From contig JAILNS010000039.1 of the NCBI GenBank assembly GCA_024691305.1, forward strand, positions 124,001-188,000: DNA of 64,000 bases, in the 5' to 3' direction. The stretch is from Lachnospiraceae bacterium. Lineage in GTDB: Bacteria; Bacillota; Clostridia; Lachnospirales; Lachnospiraceae. A program made the translations under genes and the position numbers. The notes under the pieces were generated by a model, which was not told the DNA's origin, made no database searches, and saw only the letters and a list, made by a program, of their open reading frames with translations. Shown here piece after piece: positions 60,494 to 64,000 of this stretch (its first letter is position 1; every line of letters begins with the position of its first letter).

Positions 60494-61166
60494 ACAGGAG
60501 TTTTTGAATGAAGTCAGGGCTCGAATAGCCGGACTTAATGAAGAAGATATACGCAAGGCACTGGACTTCTATGCGGAAGCGATTGATGACAGGATTGAGG
60601 ATGGACTTACAGAGGAACAGGCAGTAGCCGCAGTCGGGACACCCGATGAGATCTCAGGGAAGATACTTATGGAGACACCGCTTCCCAAACTTATCAAGGC
60701 TGAAGCCAGGACAAAACCGTCAAAAGGCATAAGGGCATGGGAGATCATTCTTATAGTACTGGGTGCTCCGGTATGGTTACCTGTTCTGATAACTGTTTTT
60801 GCACTGGGACTTGCGGTAGTAGTTACGATAGCGGCACTGATACTTGCGGTTATAGTTACCATAGCAGCAGCGGGAATAGGAGGTGTCGGAGCGGTAATAG
60901 CATCCCTGCTTTTTATCATCAGAGGCGGTGGGATGACAGGCCTTATACAGCTTGGAGCTGCTCTTATCCTGATCGGGCTGGTAGTATTGCTGTTCATTCC
61001 CGGAAAAGCAGCAGTCCTTTGGATGATAGAGCTTATGGGAAGATTTGCAGGCTGGGTCAAATACAAGTTTGTCAGCCGCAGACGGGGTGAGAGCACAGAC
61101 ACGACATATGTTCAGACACCTGCCAATATAGATACGGTGAACAATGAGGAGGATGAAAATGCTTAA
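60486..61166 (+). CDS. DUF1700 membrane protein
   Basis: The 226-residue protein starts MSKQEFLNEVRARIAGLNEEDI, then helix IRKALDFYAEAIDDRIEDGLTEEQAVAAVGTPDEI, the conserved HAAS-like/DUF1700 N-terminus, and three to four long hydrophobic helices. The family has unknown function, often with PadR, and may respond to membrane or cell-envelope changes. ATG 60486 lies inside the end of padR; the frame is open further upstream but that region codes padR in another frame. It overlaps the next gene by eight bases (ATGCTTAA). Confidence 0.9.
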   Translation: MSKQEFLNEVRARIAGLNEEDIRKALDFYAEAIDDRIEDGLTEEQAVAAVGTPDEISGKILMETPLPKLIKAEARTKPSKGIRAWEIILIVLGAPVWLPVLITVFALGLAVVVTIAALILAVIVTIAAAGIGGVGAVIASLLFIIRGGGMTGLIQLGAALILIGLVVLLFIPGKAAVLWMIELMGRFAGWVKYKFVSRRRGESTDTTYVQTPANIDTVNNEEDENA

Positions 61167-62049
61167 ATCGACTAAGGTAATACTTATAACAGCCGGTGTG
61201 CTTATCGGTCTTGGACTCATAATCAGTGGTATAGCACTCGGTATCAATAAGGCAAGATACGGCAGTTTAGGATTTGCAAACGAAGCTCAAGACAGCGGTA
61301 AATATGAGCGCCTGTCCACTACGATAGATGATGATTTTGAGGATGTGGAAATAGCAGAAGTTTCTTCATCGGTAAATGTGATGCCTACGGATCAGAAGAA
61401 GGCTTATGTAGAATATACCAACGGCGAGAGTTTTGAACATGTTATCAAGGTTAGCGGTAATACTCTGAAGATCGAATACAAGGAAAAAGGCGGATGGTAT
61501 AACAGAGTAGGATTTTTCACATGGTTCATGGGACGTCCCGATATGTCAGACGAAAGTGTCAATGTGTATCTGCCTGCAGCTGAATATGGAAATGTGTATA
61601 TAGCCTGTGTGAGCGGAGAGATCAGTGTTGATGACATTAAATCTTCGAGGACGGACATAAATTCCGTATCAGGAAGTATAAAAATCACAGACTCCGATCT
61701 GGGAAATCTCAATGTGAACAGTACGAGTGGTGAAATAGAGTTATCATCCTGTGAAGTTACAAGTGCCGATATCGATTCCATAAGCGGTAATGTAAAACTT
61801 GATACCTTTAAGTCACATGATACTGATATCAGCACGACCAGTGGAGAAGTATCATTAAAAGACTGCGAATGCGGGGAAACGGATATAGAAACCGTAAGCG
61901 GTGATGTGAAGGGAAACCTGATAGGTGAATACGAGATAGATTATGATACCGTAAGCGGAGATGTTGATATCAACGGAAGTATTCCCGGAGGATATAAGAT
62001 CGAAGTTGATACCACAAGCGGAAATATCAAACTTGATCAACAAAAATAG
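61159..62049 (+). CDS. DUF4097 beta-helix protein, membrane anchored
   Basis: The start ATG 61159 has GAGGAGG six bases ahead. After one N-terminal helix (about 5-27) the 296-residue protein consists of repeated units: VSGEISVDDI, VSGSIKITD, TSGEIELSS, ISGNVKLDT, TSGEVSLKD, VSGDVKGNL, VSGDVDINGS and TSGNIKLDQ, spaced about 20 residues. These give the beta-helix of DUF4097 proteins (as in LiaG-like parts of envelope-stress systems). It should sit outside the membrane. Role with DUF1700 and PadR unknown; an envelope-stress module is the likely setting. Confidence 0.92.
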   Translation: MLKSTKVILITAGVLIGLGLIISGIALGINKARYGSLGFANEAQDSGKYERLSTTIDDDFEDVEIAEVSSSVNVMPTDQKKAYVEYTNGESFEHVIKVSGNTLKIEYKEKGGWYNRVGFFTWFMGRPDMSDESVNVYLPAAEYGNVYIACVSGEISVDDIKSSRTDINSVSGSIKITDSDLGNLNVNSTSGEIELSSCEVTSADIDSISGNVKLDTFKSHDTDISTTSGEVSLKDCECGETDIETVSGDVKGNLIGEYEIDYDTVSGDVDINGSIPGGYKIEVDTTSGNIKLDQQK

Positions 62050-62070
62050 GGAATTATCAACAAAAATAGG
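62036..62070 (+). repeat. 15-base direct repeat across the DUF4097 stop codon
   Basis: ATCAACAAAAATAGG occurs at 62036-62050 and again at 62056-62070, a 20-base period. The first copy contains the stop codon TAG of the DUF4097 gene. It looks like a recent small duplication. Confidence 0.85.
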
Positions 62071-62093
62071 AATGGTTATTGCATGTTCCGATC
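62067..62093 (+). promoter_or_regulatory. Possible sigma-D-like promoter of the YjfB-like gene
   Basis: TAGG (62067-62070), 15 bases and TTCCGATC (62086-62093) resemble the flagellar sigma pattern TAAA-N15-GCCGATAT. A sigma-A reading, TTGCAT then TACTAT 17 bases on (62102-62107), is an alternative. Both are weak matches. Confidence 0.3.
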
Positions 62094-62153
62094 ATTAGTG
62101 ATACTATAAAGGTACTATCAAACGGATTTGAAGCAGACATAGGAGGTAGGAAA

Positions 62154-62354
62154 ATGGATCTTTCAATGATGGTTACACCCGATATCGCGTCTATGTCTAT
62201 GACCATGGCAGCAAACAAGTCAGCTCAGGACATCGGAGTTGCAATGCTTGATAAGAGTTTGGATAATTTCCGTGAGAACGGTGCTGAGATGGTCAAGATG
62301 ATGGAACAGTCAGTTACTCCCTATCTTGGAAGTAATTTTGATATGTCCGTATAA
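62154..62354 (+). CDS. YjfB-like putative motility peptide
   Basis: The 66-residue protein starts MDLSMMVTPDIASMSMTMAANK and continues SAQDIGVAMLDKSLDN, then helix and VTPYLGSNFDMSV. The pattern of a short N-terminal helix, MSMTMAANKSAQDIGVAML, matches the YjfB motility family, a small protein co-regulated with flagella in some Firmicutes. AGGAGGT lies seven bases ahead of ATG 62154; an in-frame start at 62079 has none. It has its own terminator. The cellular role is unknown. Confidence 0.8.
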   Translation: MDLSMMVTPDIASMSMTMAANKSAQDIGVAMLDKSLDNFRENGAEMVKMMEQSVTPYLGSNFDMSV

Positions 62355-62379
62355 GGACGCAAGTATTTAACGTAACCGA

Positions 62380-62408
62380 GGGTCAACCTGCAGAAGGTTG
62401 GCCCTTTT
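62380..62408 (+). terminator. Rho-independent terminator after the YjfB-like gene
   Basis: GGGTCAACC (62380-62388) and GGTTGGCCC (62396-62404) with one U-G pair, seven-base loop, then TTTT. Confidence 0.9.
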
Positions 62409-62463
62409 ACTTTATCGGAAAAGCTTGTTTGCAGATCGTTATGTGATCATGGAGGAATGACCG

Positions 62464-64000
62464 GTGAAAAAGAAATTGGCAAGTGCAAATCCGTATATGC
62501 CGCTCTGGGAGCATGTACCGGACGGAGAACCCAGAGTATTTGAATATGATGGCGAGAAAAGAGTATATGTATACGGATCTCATGATACCAGACTATCTGA
62601 ATACTGCGGGGATGATTATGTCGTATGGAGTGCTCCCGTAGATGATCTTACGGACTGGAAATGTCACGGTACATGCTATAAAGCGATGAGTGACAGACCA
62701 CTGTATGCTCCGGATGTTGTATGCAAGGACGGTATCTATTATATGTATGTCGCAGAAAAACAGGGCAGTGAGGTTTATGTTGCAAGGTCCGATAAACCCT
62801 GGGGACCTTTTACGGATCCGGTCCTTACTGATCTTGGATTCGATCCCGGAATACTGGTTGATGATGATGGCAGGGTTTATGCGTATTGGGGATTTTGTTC
62901 TTCTTTTGCTGCGGAATTAAACGACGATATGGCCACGATCAAGGAAGGTACATATGTCGAACATCTGATAGGCCATTCCAATGCACCCTGGGTACATGAG
63001 ACGGAACATGCTGATCCCAAAGATGCTTTTTTTGAAGCATCCAGTCCCAGAAAAGTTTGCGGAAAATACGTGCTCATCTTCTCTCGCAGATATGAACATC
63101 CGGTTCCCGAGCTTGGAGTGTATGCTGACAATAACGGCTTCTTATCATATAAATACAGCGATGATCCTTTGGGTGGTTTCGTTGAAGGAGGGGATATCAG
63201 TTTTAACGGCGGTGAGATAATAGGAGATCATCCTGACCGTATCATGACATATCAGTGGGGAAACAATCACGGCTCCATTATGCAGGTGGGAGATGAATGG
63301 TTTGTTTTTTATCACAGGCAGACCGGTACGAACGAGTATACGAGACAGGCTATGATCGAGAAGATAAGCGTGGATACGGATCAAAACGGTCACTTATATA
63401 TAGGCGATATATCTTATGAGAACGGTCAGCCTGTAAGTCAGAGACCTGTTGAGATGACCTCGCAGGGCGCAAACCTAAACGGAATAGACGCGTATCTGGA
63501 GATTTCCGCAGGCTATGCATGTCATATGTATGATGGGAGCGGAGACAGTATTTACTCGGTTTCAAGTCCCGATGGGGCAGCAGGCGTAGCCAGGGACAGG
63601 GATGATGATGACCTGGCCAAAAGAGCATCCCACAAGATGACGGTGATGCCTGTATTTACGCCTGAAAGCGGTATAAGCCATGAAACATATGCTCAAATGA
63701 AAAAAGAAGGACGGGTATATATAACAGGTAACAATACCGATGGAAAATCAATGCCTTACACGATGGGGATCGTATATGATGAGCCCGGTATTTATTCATC
63801 CCCGATCACAAATATATATGACGGCGCAACAATAGGATACCGCTACCTGCAGTTTGGCGATATATCTCCTTCATCCGTCACGGTAAGGATAAAAGCCATA
63901 TCCGCACCGGACAGTGACGGGATAAGTGATACAAAAGAAAGTGCAAGTCCCGTTACGATCAGGATTCATATCGATGAATATCACGGGGAAGTCATATCCG
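62464..64000 (+). CDS. GH43-type glycoside hydrolase, start of gene
   Basis: The frame opens at GTG 62464, eight bases after GGAGG, and is still open at the right edge, so at least 512 residues are coded. There is no signal peptide, so a cytoplasmic role is likely. The five-bladed propeller pattern is seen in ANPYMPLWEHVPDGE, YVYGSHDTR, YAPDVVCKDGIYYMYVAEK, FDPGILVDDDGRVYAYWG and FFEASSPRKVCGKYVLIFS. The Glu in FFEASS and Asp in APDVV or FDPGI are likely catalytic or pKa-tuning residues of GH43. A beta-sandwich-like region begins after about residue 330. It probably removes arabinose or xylose from plant oligosaccharides taken up by the cell. Family is clear to the clan; the exact specificity is not. 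Confidence 0.85.
   Translation, partial: MKKKLASANPYMPLWEHVPDGEPRVFEYDGEKRVYVYGSHDTRLSEYCGDDYVVWSAPVDDLTDWKCHGTCYKAMSDRPLYAPDVVCKDGIYYMYVAEKQGSEVYVARSDKPWGPFTDPVLTDLGFDPGILVDDDGRVYAYWGFCSSFAAELNDDMATIKEGTYVEHLIGHSNAPWVHETEHADPKDAFFEASSPRKVCGKYVLIFSRRYEHPVPELGVYADNNGFLSYKYSDDPLGGFVEGGDISFNGGEIIGDHPDRIMTYQWGNNHGSIMQVGDEWFVFYHRQTGTNEYTRQAMIEKISVDTDQNGHLYIGDISYENGQPVSQRPVEMTSQGANLNGIDAYLEISAGYACHMYDGSGDSIYSVSSPDGAAGVARDRDDDDLAKRASHKMTVMPVFTPESGISHETYAQMKKEGRVYITGNNTDGKSMPYTMGIVYDEPGIYSSPITNIYDGATIGYRYLQFGDISPSSVTVRIKAISAPDSDGISDTKESASPVTIRIHIDEYHGEVIS

Noticed and set aside
60569..61102. 177-codon minus-strand frame opposite DUF1700
   Set aside because: The low-complexity hydrophobic region of the sense gene leaves an open antisense frame. 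No start signals are present.

Overview
The window looks like a chromosomal core segment of a low-to-moderate GC Gram-positive anaerobe, most likely a member of the Lachnospiraceae (Butyrivibrio or a close relative). The signs are strong GGAGG ribosome sites, PolC-type DNA polymerase III, the large Firmicutes-type fructose-1,6-bisphosphatase, the gene order pyrH-frr-uppS-cdsA-dxr-rseP followed by ispG-polC, a YerB/DUF3048 lipoprotein, a YjfB-type motility peptide, and the absence of outer-membrane genes. This assignment is an inference from gene content; no rRNA or tRNA gene is visible. There is no prophage, insertion sequence or CRISPR array, and the window reads as one continuous, vertically inherited stretch.

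Layout: 1-5.5 kb holds the tail of a membrane acyltransferase, a solitary ClpX with an acidic N-terminal extension, and a xylulokinase paired with a fucose/arabinose-isomerase-fold protein. 5.5-12.5 kb holds malic enzyme and a MATE exporter, divergent around a mirrored promoter, then LarB-LarC (nickel-pincer cofactor), a beta-propeller lipoprotein and an acyltransferase. A Cys/His-rich surface protein lies on the minus strand at 12.5-14.6 kb. 14.8-31.9 kb is a run of plus-strand housekeeping genes: glycosyltransferase, hisC, methyltransferase, Hsp33, a LEA-like helical protein, typA, PBP1A, YigZ, MgtE, a CobO-like P-loop protein, dapA-dapB, fbp and a eukaryotic-type hisA.

32-45 kb is dominated by envelope biogenesis: a cold-shock protein, a degenerate M23 protein, YerB, a membrane-anchored MurF-like ligase, Ddl, a polysaccharide deacetylase, bactofilin, then pyrH-frr and the isoprenoid/phospholipid run uppS-cdsA-dxr-rseP. 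With ispG at 50 kb, dapA/dapB, PBP1A, MurF and Ddl, the window carries much of a peptidoglycan precursor and undecaprenol supply line. 45-50 kb is a signalling block: a 7TM hybrid histidine kinase, a PP2C phosphatase, and a membrane Ser/Thr kinase with an unusual catalytic loop and outer domain.

50-64 kb holds ispG, polC, a tightly overlapping three-gene cassette (HGGG esterase, acetyltransferase-like protein, zinc-ribbon membrane protein), a divergent PTS enzyme I, a PadR-DUF1700-DUF4097 operon with a clear promoter/operator, a YjfB-like peptide, and the start of a GH43-type glycosidase cut by the window edge. The items most worth following up are the esterase/acetyltransferase/zinc-ribbon cassette, the eukaryotic-type HisA, the MurF with a replaced membrane N-terminus, the signalling block with its structured intergenic region, and the structured leader ahead of typA.
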